Made by a program: the position numbers and the translations under genes. A stretch of DNA of 64,000 nucleotides from contig JAPDOI010001314.1 of assembly GCA_029168955.1 (NCBI GenBank), positions 124,001-188,000 of the forward strand. The letters are read 5' to 3'. The stretch is from Aplectana chamaeleonis. Lineage: Eukaryota; Nematoda; Chromadorea; Rhabditida; Cosmocercidae. This document shows positions 10,979-23,491 of this stretch, piece after piece; within the stretch, counting starts at the first letter, position 1, and each line of letters opens with the position of its first letter. Under the pieces are notes generated by a model that was given only the letters and a program-made list of their open reading frames with translations, did not search any database and was not told where the DNA came from.

Positions 10979-13408
10979 CGACGCCGCTGATCAGCATTCG
11001 CTAGAAAACTGGTCGGTGAGGTCGTTCTGTCAGTTTACGTGGTCGGTACAAATTGTTGGCGTGTTCAGTACGCAATCGCCCGCGTTCAGTACGCAGGCGA
11101 ACTGGTGAGTGAGGTCGGTTTGTCATTTCGCGCGGTCGGTACGGAGGTGTTCGTGCCCAGTACGCAAGCAAACTGGTGGGTGAGGTCGTTTTGTCAGTTC
11201 GCGCGGTCGGTAAGCAAGCTTACGCAATCAATACGCAACCGCCTAGTACACAATGAAGTTTGCGATAGCGGTCGGCACGTGATTACAGTGTGTACAAAGC
11301 TTCGGGAATTATAGCGCCATGCCGCGGGGGACGTGACGTTCTGCGACGTTGTCATTGTAAAAGTTGAAACACTTCTCATGATCACCCTAGAATTTGCTTG
11401 ATGGGTACCCTCACAATTTCTTCCAATGGAGAAATCCATTAACTCGGCTCAGAGAAGTCTTCAGAAGTCACTACCATAGATTTGAAAAGATCGTTGAAAG
11501 TGCATTAATTGGGATAGTCCAGTTAGAAACGTTTTTTTACCAGTAGTGTTTCCAGAGTTTAATAACTTTTCTTATCCTTATCTTGACCATGTCGCTAGCG
11601 CAGAGAACAGCTAAACATAATTCGAATTTACAATTTTGCCATCAATTGCTTTTGTTAGCTTGTGACAAAAGAAACCCTGTGAAGCCGACATGCAATACTG
11701 TCGTTCTCGGAGCCCTGTTGCGGTCCGCAATAGCTGACTACGGCTGTTGAATCACGCGACACGATGACAATCGTGCTGGGAGAAAGGTGAATCGTGCCGG
11801 TACCAAATGGTCCCAGCACGACCATAATCCTATTGTGTGATGCAACAGTCGTTGTCCGCTGATACGGCCCGGGATTTGGCTTAGAGAACGACACTGCATA
11901 GAAGTTAGGAGAAAAAAAGTATAGAAAATTTTATAGAAGCGGTAATTTTACATGGTATCATCCCCTAGTCTTTCTAAATTTTTCAAATCAAAACAAAGGT
12001 CATGTTAATGAAGTTCGAAATGAAGTCGGACATACTGTGGTACCTGACGAAAAACGCAAAAAAATCGTTGGTAAATTTTTTGACCCAACGAGAAATAATA
12101 AAAATTCGTTCGAAAAAAATTGAACGAACAAAAATCGAAAAAAAACTCGTTCCACGAAAGTCCGAACGAATGTAATTAAAAAAAAACTTCGAAAATTTTT
12201 GAACAAACGAAATTCGAAAATCTTTCGAAATTTCGGAGGTCAAACGAACAAATTTCGATATTAATCGAAATTTTAATTTTTTTCGAAATTTGTTCGAAAT
12301 TTCGCGCTTTTTTCCAAATTCGTTCGAAATTTCGCATTTTTTTCGAAACTTCATTTTTTTTCGAAATTTATTCGAAAAAACCTCGAACAAACACACTTCG
12401 AGAGTCTTTCAGAAGTTGGGAGGTCAAACGAACGATTTTTGAAACTAATCGAAATGTTTATTGTTTTCGAAACTCGTTCGAAATTTCGAATTTTTCAAAT
12501 TTCATTGAAGTTTACTCCGAAATTTGGATCTTTTAGCGAATGACTGTTTCACACGTGTTCGTTTTTACTCCAGTCGCGAGCATGTAAAGCCTTTCTCCTC
12601 ATTTCAAGCACTTCGAAGTGGTGCTTATCGTGCCTATCCTGTCGAAGTCTCCTAATCAGTGCTATATTTTGCCATGACCGGCGGCTCCACTGGTTGCCCG
12701 GACTCATGTGAGCAATAAATTTTTATATCCCCGGTCCCAGACATAACTATTTGAGCCGACGAGTCGTTCGCTCACGCTCACGACAACTCGTTTCAAGATT
12801 GACGAAACTGCGTAACCTAGGGTTCAGGAAGCGTTTTGAAAATCGAAAGAATTTTGGAAAAAAAACCCAAAAATTTGATTCCGAACCAACGAAAATTAAA
12901 GAAATTTTGTTTCACGAAATTTCGAACAAACATAATTTCGAAAAAACCGTTCGACAAAGTTTAGAACGAATGGAAACGAAGGAAGGCAGTTTGAAAAATC
13001 TTACGAGAAATTTTCGAAATTTTTGTTCGCGTACAAATATACTCCACGGGGTCGAATTTACTCCTTTCTCATTTGTTTTGTTCATTTTTCTCTTGTTGAA
13101 TCATTCTGGTCTTGTAGTTTATTGTGATTCATTGATAAATTTCATTTCACGTGAACCCTCACAGTTTAAGGTTGTTGAAGCATTTGAGCCTCCAATTTCG
13201 AAGTTCTGCTCCTGGAAATCGCTCCAGCCGCGAAGCGGCTGGAGAGGTTTGGTTTTGCCTGGCACTTGTGATCACTTAGATTTTGGTAAAGTAGTTAATA
13301 AAGCCTGTAAAACAAATTTTCTAGAGATTTCCTTCTGGATATAAGTGAGAGAGTCTAGAAGACACCCGCTGACAACATTTGAGCCAAATCGATTGAAAAT
13401 TAACAAAG
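10979..13408. repeat. Composite unit B, embedded between the two satellite arrays
   Basis: A second copy of unit A, shortened on its left side. Both edges abut satellite sequence: left ATTATCAG|CGACGCC, right AATTAACAAAG running into TTTGTTATTTACT of the array. Colinear with 6073-8460 with scattered substitutions and indels. The 197-residue frame at 12751-13344 is open only in this copy and shows no recognisable domain. Confidence 0.8.
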
Positions 13409-16400
13409 TTTGTTATTTACTAATTCACGTTAACTACTTTTTTTCTTACTGCTTATCATATCATGTGATATTATCAGTTGGTAGATCAACTCGCTAAAAC
13501 ACGTCGTAGGCTGAACTTTTCGATGGGAAGGGACAGGGAAAGTTACTAACAAGTTTGTCAATTACTGATTCACGTTAACTACTTTACTTCTTACTGCTTA
13601 TCATATCATGTGATATTATCAGTTGGTTGATCAAATCGCTAAAACACGTCGTAGGCTGAACTTTTCGATGGGAAGGGACAGGGAAAGTTACTAACAAGTT
13701 TGTTAATTACAGATTCACGTTAACTACTTTACTTCTTACTGCTTATCATATCATGTGATATTATCAGTTGGTAGATCAACTCGCTAAAACACGTCGTATG
13801 CTGAACTTTTCGATGGGAAGGGACAGGGAAAGTTACTAACAAGTTTGTTATTTACTAATTCACGTTAACTACTTTTTTTCTTACTGCTTATCATATCATG
13901 TGATATTATCAGTTGGTAGATCAACTCGCTAAAACACGTCGTAGGCTGAACTTTTCGATGGGAAGGGACAGGGAAAGTTACTAACAAGTTTGTTAATTTA
14001 CTGATTCAGGTTAGCTACTTTTTTGCTTCGTGCTTATCATATCATGTGATATTATCAGTTGGTAGATCAACTCGCTAAAACACGTCGTAGGCTGAACTTT
14101 TCGATGGGAAGGGACAGGGAAAGTTACTAACAAGTTTGTTATTTACTGATTCACGTTAACTACTTTACTTCTTACTGCTTATCATATCATGTGATATTAT
14201 CAGTTGGTAGATCAACTCGCTAAAACACGTCGTAGGCTGAACTTTTCGATGGGAAGGGACAGGGAAAGTTACTAATAAGTTTGTTATTTACTGATTCACG
14301 TTAACTACTTTACTTCTTACTGCTTATCATATCAAGTGATATTATCAGTTGGTAGACCAAATCGCTTAAACACGTCGTAGGCTGAACTTTTCGATGGGAA
14401 GGGACAGGGAAAGTTACTAACAAGTTTGTTACTTACTGTTTCACATTAACTACTTTACTTCTTACTGCTTATCATATCATGTGATATTATCAGTTGGTTG
14501 ATCAATTCGCTAAAACACGTCGTATGCTGAACTTTTCGATAGGAAGGGACAGGGAAAGTTACTAACAAGTTTGTTATTTACTGATTCACGTTAACTACTT
14601 TACTTCTTACTGCTTATCATATCATGTGATATTATCAGTTGGTAGATCAACTCGCTAAAACACGTCGTATGCTGAACTTTTCGATAGGAAGGGACAGGGA
14701 AAGTTACTAACAAGTTTGTTATTTACTGATTCACGTTAACTACTTTACTTCTTACTGCTTATCATATCATGTGATATTATCAGTTGGTTGATCAAATCGC
14801 TAAAACACGTCGTAGGCTGAACTTTTCGATGGGAAGGGACAGGGAAAGTTACTAACAAGTTTGTTATTTACTGATTCACGTTAACTACTTTACTTCTTAC
14901 TGCTTATCATATCATGTGATATTATCAGTTGGTTGATCAAATCGCTAAAACACGTCGTAGGCTGTACTTTTCGATGGGAAGGGACAGGGAAAGTTACTAA
15001 CAAGTTTGTTACTTACTGTTTCACATTAACTACTTTACTTCTTACTGCTTATCATATCATGTGATATTATCAGTTGGTAGATCAACTCGCTAAAACACGT
15101 CGTATGCTGAACTTTTCGATGGGAAGGGACAGGGAAAGTTACTAACAAGTTTGTTATTTACTAATTCACGTTAACTACTTTTTTTCTTACTGCTTATCAT
15201 ATCATGTGATATTATCAGTTGGTAGATCAACTCGCTAAAACACGTCGTAGGCTGAACTTTTCGATGGGAAGGGACAGGGAAAGTTACTAACAAGTTTGTT
15301 AATTACTGATTCACGTTAACTACTTTACTTCTTACTGCTTATCATATCATGTGATATTATCAGTTGGTTGATCAAATCGCTAAAACACGTCGTAGGCTGA
15401 ACTTTTCGATGGGAAGGGACAGGGAAAGTTACTAACAAGTTTGTTAATTACTGATTCACGTTAACTACTTTACTTCTTACTGCTTATCATATCATGTGAT
15501 ATTATCAGTTGGTAGATCAACTCGCTAAAACACGTCGTATGCTGAACTTTTCGATGGGAAGGGACAGGGAAAGTTACTAACAAGTTTGTTATTTACTAAT
15601 TCACGTTAACTACTTTTTTTCTTACTGCTTATCATATCATGTGATATTATCAGTTGGTAGATCAACTCGCTAAAACACGTCGTAGGCTGAACTTTTCGAT
15701 GGGAAGGGACAGGGAAAGTTACTAACAAGTTTGTTAATTACTGATTCACGTTAACTACTTTACTTCTTACTGCTTATCATATCATGTGATATTATCAGTT
15801 GGTTGATCAAATCGCTAAAACACGTCGTAGGCTAAACTTTTCGATTGGAAGGAACAGGAAAGTTACTAACAAGTTTGTTAATTACAGATTCACGTTAACT
15901 ACTTTACTTCTTACTGCTTATCATATCATGTGATATTATCAGTTGGTAGATCAACTCGCTAAAACACGTCGTAGGCTGAACTTTTCGATGGGAAGGGACA
16001 GGGAAAGTTACTAACAAGTTTGTTAATTACTGATTCACGTTAACTACTTTTTTTCTTACTGCTTATCATATCATGTGATATTATCAGTTGGTAGATCAAC
16101 TCGCTAAAACACGTCGTAGGCTGAACTTTTCGATGGGAAGGGACAGGGAAAGTTACTAACAAGTTTGTTAATTACTGATTCACGTTAACTACTTTACTTC
16201 TTACTGCTTATCTTATCATGCGATATTATCAGTTGGTTGATCAACTCGCTAAAACACGTCGTAGGCTGAACTTTTCGATAGGAAGGGACAGGGGAAGTTA
16301 CTAACAAGTTTGTTATTTACTGATTCACGTTAACTACTTTACTTCTTACTGCTTATCATATCATGTGATATTATCAGTTGGTTGATCAAATCGCTAAAAC

Positions 16401-19260
16401 ACGTCGTAGGCTGAACTTTTCGATAGGAAGGGACAGGGAAAGTTACTAAAAAGTTTGTTATTTACTGATTCACGTTAACTACTTTACTTCTTACTGCTTA
16501 TCATATCATGTGATATTATCAGTTGGTAGATCAACTCGCTAAAACACGTCGTAGGCTGAACTTTTCGATGGGAAGGGACAGGGAAAGTTACTAACAAGTT
16601 TGTTAATTACTGATTCACGTTAACTACTTTACTTCTTACTGCTTATCATATCATGTGATATTATCAGTTGGTTGATCAAATCGCTAAAACACGTCGTACG
16701 CTGTACTTTTCGATGGGAAGGGACAGGGAAAGTTACTAACAAGTTTGTTATTTACTAATTCACGTTAACTACTTTACTTCTTACTGCTTATCATATCATG
16801 TGATACTATCAGTTGGTAGATCAACTCGCTAAAACACGTCTTAGGCCGTACTTTTCGATGGGGAGGGACAGAGAAAAGGACTAACAAGTTTGTTACTTAC
16901 TGTTTCACATTCACTACTTTACTTCTTACTGCTTATCATATCATGTGATATTATCAGTTGGTAGATCAACTCGCTAAAACACGTCGTATGCTGAACTTTT
17001 CGATAGGAAGGGACAGGGAAAGTTACTAACAAGTTTGTTATTTACTGATTCACGTTAACTACTTTACTTCTTACTGCTTATCATATCATGTGATATTATC
17101 AGTTGGTAGATCAACTCGCTAAAACACGTCGTATGCTGAACTTTTCGATAGGAAGGGACAGGGAAAGTTACTAACAAGTTTGTTATTTACTGATTCACGT
17201 TAACTACTTTACTTCTTACTGCTTATCATATCATGTGATATTATCAGTTGGTTGATCAAATCGCTAAAACACGTCGTAGGCTGAACTTTTCGATGGAAAG
17301 GGACAGGGAAAGTTACTAACAAGTTTGTTATTTACTGATTCACGTTAACTACTTTACTTCTTACTGCTTATCATATCATGTGATATTATCAGTTGGTAGA
17401 TCAACTCGCTAAAACACGTCGTAGGCTGAACTTTTCGATGGGAAGGGACAGGGAAAGTTACTAATAAGTTTGTTATTTACTGATTCACGTTAACTACTTT
17501 ACTTCTTACTGCTTATCATATCAAGTGATATTATCAGTTGGTAGACCAAATCGCTTAAACACGTCGTAGGCTGAACTTTTCGATGGGAAGGGACAGGGAA
17601 AGTTACTAACAAGTTTGTTACTTACTGTTTCACATTAACTACTTTACTTACTGCTTATCATATCATGTGATATTATCAGTTGGTTGATCAATTCGCTAAA
17701 ACACGTCGTATGCTGAACTTTTCGATAGGAAGGGACAGGGAAAGTTACTAACAAGTTTGTTATTTACTGATTCACGTTAACTACTTTACTTCTTACTGCT
17801 TATCATATCATGTGATATTATCAGTTGGTAGATCAACTCGCTAAAACACGTCGTATGCTGAACTTTTCGATAGGAAGGGACAGGGAAAGTTACTAACAAG
17901 TTTGTTATTTACTGATTCACGTTAACTACTTTACTTCTTACTGCTTATCATATCATGTGATATTATCAGTTGGTTGATCAAATCGCTAAAACACGTCGTA
18001 GGCTGAACTTTTCGATGGGAAGGGACAGGGAAAGTTACTAACAAGTTTGGTATTTACTGATTCACGTTAACTACTTTGCTTCTTACTGCTTATCATATCA
18101 TGTGATATTATCAGTTGGTAGATCAAATCGCTAAAACACGTCGTAGGCTGTACTTTTCGATGGGAAGGGACAGGGAAAGTTACTAATAAGTTTGTTACTT
18201 ACTGTTTCACATTAACTACTTTACTTCTTACTGCTTATCATATCATGTGATATTATCAGTTGGTAGATCAACTCGCTAAAACACGTCGTATGCTGAACTT
18301 TTCGATGGGAAGGGACAGGGAAAGTTACTAACAAGTTTGTTATTTACTAATTCACGTTAACTACTTTTTTTCTTACTGCTTATCATATCATGTGATATTA
18401 TCAGTTGGTAGATCAACTCGCTAAAACACGTCGTAGGCTGAACTTTTCGATGGGAAGGGACAGGGAAAGTTACTAACAAGTTTGTCAATTACTGATTCAC
18501 GTTAACTACTTTACTTCTTACTGCTTATCATATCATGTGATATTATCAGTTGGTTGATCAAATCGCTAAAACACGTCGTAGGCTGAACTTTTCGGTGGGA
18601 AGGGACAGGGAAAGTTACTAACAAGTTTGTTAATTACAGATTCACGTTAACTACTTTACTTCTTACTGCTTATCATATCATGTGATATTATCAGTTGGTA
18701 GATCAACTCGCTAAAACACGTCGTATGCTGAACTTTTCGATGGGAAGGGACAGGGAAAGTTACTAACAAGTTTGTTATTTACTAATTCACGTTAACTACT
18801 TTACTTCTTACTGCTTATCATATCATGTGATATTATCAGTTGGTAGATCAACTCGCTAAAACACGTCGTAGGCTGAACTTTTCGATGGGAAGGGACAGGG
18901 AAAGTTACTAACAAGTTTGTTAATTACTGATTCACGTTAACTACTTTTTTTCTTACTGCTTATCATATCATGTGATATTATCAGTTGGTAGATCAACTCG
19001 CTAAAACACGTCGTAGGCTGAACTTTTCGATGGGAAGGGACAGGGAAAGTTACTAACAAGTTTGTTATTTACTGATTCACGTTAACTACTTTACTTCTTA
19101 CTGCTTATCATATCATGTGATATTATCAGTTGGTAGATCAACTCGCTAAAACACGTCGTAGGCTGAACTTTTCGATGGGAAGGGACAGGGAAAGTTACTA
19201 ATAAGTTTGTTATTTACTGATTCACGTTAACTACTTTACTTCTTACTGCTTATCATATCT
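13405..19260. repeat. 145-bp satellite, array 2 (about 40 copies, homogeneous)
   Basis: The spacing is strictly 145 bp over most of the array (for example GTGATATT at 14191, 14336 and 14481). Variant positions (GGTAGATCAACTCGC or GGTTGATCAAATCGC; AGGCTG or ATGCTG; GATGGG or GATAGG; ACTTTACTTC or ACTTTTTTTC) recur in order. The distinctive monomer with GTAGACCAAATCGCTTAAAC occurs near 14332 and 17523, 22 monomers apart, with the same neighbours, indicating a higher-order repeat of about 3.2 kb. Each monomer holds an imperfect dyad centred on ATATCA-TG-TGATAT. No coding potential. Confidence 0.95.
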
Positions 19261-20646
19261 TATATATAAAGAATGGAAACGGCGCGACCAGAAATCCGCG
19301 GCGGTGGCTGCGCCTCAACTCTTCAGCGTTGTCGATACGCAGCGCGGCGTGTTGCGCGCGGCGCGGCGTGTCGCGCGCGGCGCCTCACAGCTGATTTTTT
19401 TCTTTCCGCTTCCACCGTTTTTATTTCCATGATTTATATATTCCTGTTTTCTTCTTTTTTCCTTTGATTTTTATGTATAGGGTGTTGTTCGCTGGTGTTT
19501 TCGATTTTGTTTTTAAGGTGTTTACTATATGTCGAGATGTTTACCTGATGTTTGTGTTCACCTCTAAACTAATTTCACCTCTAAACTTTTTTGGAAACTG
19601 AACTTATTGATATCGCAATCGCAATTAAGATAATGTTTCCGTTTTTTGTTCAGAGGTGAAATTAGATTTGGGTATCTGTTCCATCATTTTTTTCAGTTTT
19701 GATGTCGATCTCCTCTCAATTCTTGCGGTTTTTTTTTTCATAAAACTGGAAAAACATCCATGAAGCAGTTACTCAAAGCTAATTTCACCTCTAAAATTTT
19801 TAAAGCTTTATGCAAAAAAAAAAATTGTGAAATCAATAATTTTAGTTTGAAAAAAAAAAGTTGAGGATTTTGCCGCGAATCTGCCGTGATTTTCGCTACT
19901 GCTCACCAAAAGCGAATCATCAACCCTTACGTACCCTTCGTTTCGTATTCGGCCGCCCCACCGACCGGGCCATCTCCGCTCCTACTCGAAATTCAGCTTC
20001 GAGTATGTTTTAGATTCAGTTTGTGCTGTCCTATAACCTTCTAAAGTTCAAGTTCCGATGAGCCACAGTTGACAAAATATGTGCAGAAACCTTGTGCTTG
20101 AAAACAGACCCGCATATTCTTGTGTCGAGGCTACAAGGGTGCAAATTCTGCATGTATTCTACGTAAAAACGAAGGCTAAATTTGAACCATTGCTCTCTTT
20201 GACGCTAAACCCGTATATTCTCGCTATAATTTTGTAGCGAGAATCTACGGATTTAGCGACAGCCTGTGTTGTAATGCAATCTCAAACCCGCGCTGGCTAC
20301 GTGGAACGCAGGGATGGCGTTCGAGCAGTGTTGGCCCAGTTAATCCACGGATAACTTGACACTCCGTGGGTGGTCGTGGAGGGTGCCCTCTCTGGAAGAC
20401 CTTGCTAGGGATAATTTTGGCCGGTGGTGTGCTGCAGGCCGCGGAGAAGAAACGGTGATGAGCTCGATCGCAGCGGGGATCGTCTTTCTAGTACGGATCA
20501 AGACTGCGGGTCGATCGACCGAGTGTTGCAACGAGAATAAGCGTAGAATATGCCGGTGCTGTAGCGAGAATCTACGTAGAATATGCGGGCGTTGTAGCTA
20601 AAATTTCACCAACTGAGGCTAAACTTTCAGTATTTTACGTAAATTC
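19261..20646. other. Spacer after the satellite
   Basis: Begins with a GC-rich block (about 19270-19390, GCGCGGCG repeats), then AT-rich sequence in which AATTTCACCTCTAAA occurs three times (about 19570, 19590, 19780). A short hairpin ATTCTCGCTA/TAGCGAGAAT is at about 20218-20246. No supported gene. Confidence 0.5.
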
Positions 20647-21557
20647 TCGTGTCAAAATTAGACTAGGCGAAGTATTCGGAGCCGAACGAATACTAAGGGA
20701 GGGGGTCGGCAAGCCGGTCCATCGTTTGGCGAAGCCGAACGAATACTACGTAGACGGTGGCCGACCAAGCCGGCCTATCGTTCGGCGTAGCCGAACGAAT
20801 ACTACGTAAACGGTGGCCGACCAAGCCGGCCCATCGTTCGGCGTAGCCGAACGAATACTACGCAGAGGGAGGGGGTCGGCGAAGCCGGCCCGTCGTTTGG
20901 CGAAGCCGAAAGGATACTACGTAGTGGGAGGGGGTCGGCGAAGCCGGAGTATTCGTTCGGCGAAACCGAACGAATACTACGTTGATGGAGGGGGGGTCTG
21001 TAAATCCGGCCCATCGTTCGGCGTAGCCGAACGAATACTACGCAGAGGGAGGGGGTCGGCGAAGCCGGAGTATTCGTTCGGCGAAACCGAACGAATACTA
21101 CGTTGATGGAGGGGGTCGGCGAAGCCGGAGTATTCGTTCGGCGAAACCGAACGAATACTACGTTGATGGAGGGGGGGTCTGTAAAGCCGGCCCATCGTTC
21201 GGCGTAGCCGAACGAATACTACGCAGAGGGAGGGGGTCGGCGAAGCCGGCCCGTCGTTCGGCGAAGCCGAACGAATACTACGTAGAGGGAGGGGGTCGGC
21301 GAAGCCGGAGTATTCGTTCGGCGAAACCGAACGAATACTACGTTGATGGAGGGGGGGTCTGTAAAGCCGGCCCATCGTTTGGCGAAGCCGAAAGGATACT
21401 ACGTAGAGGGTGGCCGACCAAGCCGTCTTATCGTTCGACGAAGCCGAACGAATACTACGCGGAGAGTAGCCGGCGAAGCCGGCCCATCGTTCAGCGAAGT
21501 CCAACAAATACCACGTAGAGGGTGGTCCCATCGTTCAGCGAAGTCCTACGAATATTG
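20647..21557. repeat. About 60-bp hairpin-forming array, TTCGG subfamily
   Basis: Each unit has a GGGGGTCGGCGAAGCCGG segment and a CGTTCGGC-GAA-GCCGAACG palindrome next to GAATACTACG. Four units (20948, 21069, 21129, 21309) extend to a perfect 13-bp arm, AGTATTCGTTCGG, with loop CGAAA. Long frames across it (for example 20977-21531 minus) exist only because stop codons are rare in the repeat. Confidence 0.9.
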
Positions 21558-22755
21558 CTCATGATGGATGGTTTGGCGAAGCCAAACGAATATTGCACAT
21601 GATGGAAGGGGGTCGGCGAAGCCAAACGAACACTGCACATGATGGAAGGGGGTCGGCGAAGCAGGACCTTTGTTTGGAGAAGCCAAACGAACACTGCACA
21701 TGATGGAAGGGGGTCGGCAAAGCCGGCCCTTCGTTTGGAGAAGCCAAACGAATATTGCTCATGATGAAAGGGGGTCGGCGAAGCCGGCCCTTTGTTTGGC
21801 GAAGCCAAACTAACACTGCACATGATGGAAGGGGGTCGGCGAAGCCGGCCCTTTGTTTGGAGAAGCCAAACGAACACTGCACATGATGGAAGGGGGTCGG
21901 CGAAGCCGGCCCTTTGTTTGGAGAAGCCAAACGAACACTGCACATGATGGAAGGGGATCGGCGAAGCCGGCCCTTCGTTTGGAGAAGCCAAACGAACACT
22001 GCACATGATGGAAGGGGGTCGGCGAAGCCGGCCCTTTGTTTGGAGAAGCCAAACGAACACTGCACATGATGGAAGGGGGTCGGCGAAGCCGGCCCTTTGT
22101 TTGGAGAAGCCAAACGAACACTGCACATGATGGAAGGGGATCGGCGAAGCCGGCCCTTCGTTTGGAGAAGCCAAACGAACACTGCACATGATGGAAGGGG
22201 GTCGGCGAAGCCGTTTCTTTGTTTGGAGAAGCCAAACGATTATTGCACATGATGGAAGGGGTTCGGCAAAGCCGGCCCTTCGTTTGGAGAAGCCAAACGA
22301 ACACTGCACATGATGGAAGGGGGTCGGCGAAGCCGTTTCTTTGTTTGGAGAAGCCAAACGATTATTGCACATGATGGAAGGGGTTCGGCAAAGCCGGTCC
22401 TTCGTTTGGCGAAGCTAAACGAACACTGCACATGATGGAAGGGGGTCGGCGAAGCCGGCCTTTTGTTTGGAGAAGCCAAACGATTATTGCACATGATGGA
22501 AGGGGTTCGGCGAAGCCGGCCCTTCGTTTGGCGAAGCTAAACGAACACTGCACATGATGGAAGGGGGTCGGCGAAGCCGGCCCTTCGTTTGGCGAAGCTA
22601 AACGAACACTGCACATGATGGAAGGGGGTCGGCGAAGCCGGCCCTTTGTTTGGAGAAGTCAAACGAACACTGCACATGATGGAAGGGGGTCGGCGAAGCC
22701 GGACCTTTGTTTGGCGAAGCCAAACGAATATTGCTCATGATGGAAGGGGTTGGCT
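21558..22755. repeat. 61-bp hairpin-forming array, TTTGG subfamily (about 20 copies)
   Basis: Strict 61-bp period (CGAACACTG at 21871, 21932, 21993). Each unit has CGGC-GAA-GCCG and CGTTTGG(C/A)-GAA-G(C/T)CAAACG hairpins separated by ACACTGCACATGATGGAAGG. It is clearly related to the preceding array. The overlapping minus-strand frames of up to 293 residues read through the repeat in several frames and are artefacts. Confidence 0.95.
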
Positions 22756-22980
22756 TCAAGGAAAAACATTTCAATCTCATCCGCAGCTGGCGAGGGTAGT
22801 CGCGTGCGCCGGCCCGCTAATCGATTCACGTCGAGAGGAGAGCGCTGCTGATCAGCTTACCACATCGTCAGCCGCGAGTGAGATTCACAAGTTTATGCTT
22901 GAGGAAACAAGCCACGGACCTAGCTGTAGCTTGGAAGCGAAGCCACCGCCTCATGTTTGAGATCTGGTCACTGTTGGTCG

Positions 22981-23491
22981 CAGGGTCAAGCGGGGTTTCG
23001 AAATTTCGCAACGGGGGTGGGGGTCGCAACAATTTTTGCCCGAAAATGAGGGTCAGTGGGAGGGATCTGCCGAGGCGTCGTACGTTTGCGCCGTGGCAGT
23101 ATGGAGGAAAGAAGATTGCCTCCGTGCAAACCGACGTCAACCCCTCCGCGAAAAGGGTTTTTGTCAACTAATACCTTTTTTGCGGCTTCAAAGAAGGGAT
23201 CGCGAAAATTTTGGACCATAAACAAAAACTTGGTGAAGATATCTTGAAAATTCTCGATATGTATGTCACTAAAAAGAAGGATCGTAGCATTGCTCAGGAC
23301 TTAGACGCTTGAGTGCGACTACTGAACGAATTTTCGGCATCTGACAGTTTTAGTAATCGAATATAAACTGCCGAGATATCATGCCTCGGGGGGGGGTCGC
23401 AATTTTTTTTTAGATTTTGGAAAAAAAATAATATCGGAGGGAGTGTCCCCCCGATTTCAAAAAAAAACACGCAATGCTCCGCTTGACCCTG
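22981..23491. mobile_element. hAT-like non-autonomous element (511 bp)
   Basis: The ends are CAGGGTCAAGCGGGG and the inverted form CTCCGCTTGACCCTG. An exact 8-bp duplication GTTGGTCG flanks it (22973-22980 and 23492-23499), the target-site length and CAGGG-type terminus typical of hAT elements. No transposase is present. It carries inside it a copy of the LINE 5'-end segment (about 23068-23165). Confidence 0.85.
23068..23165 (+). repeat. LINE 5'-end-derived repeat, copy 1
   Basis: It reads CTGCCGAGGCGTCGTACGTT, then GTGGCAGTATGGAGGAAAG and AAACCGACGTCAACCCCTCC, ending in GGGTTTTTGTC. The same roughly 100-bp segment forms the 5' end of the LINE at 30892-34304, and occurs again at about 30166 and 36.06-36.63 kb. 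Here it is detached from any LINE body. Confidence 0.75.

Noticed and set aside
12751..13344. 197-residue protein in composite unit B
   Set aside because: The homologous stretch in unit A is broken by many indels and substitutions that do not respect the frame, so the frame is likely fortuitous.
19261..19480. Small host gene after the satellite (64-residue frame)
   Set aside because: Composition follows a GCGCGG repeat and a T-rich tail; no homology or splice sites.
21491..22372. Minus-strand 293-residue open frame and overlapping 84-207-residue frames
   Set aside because: They translate the 61-bp hairpin repeat in several frames at once; the residue pattern cycles with the DNA period and there is no start context or domain.
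8640..22755. CRISPR array
   Set aside because: The repeats are direct tandem monomers without unique spacers and lie in a eukaryotic context.
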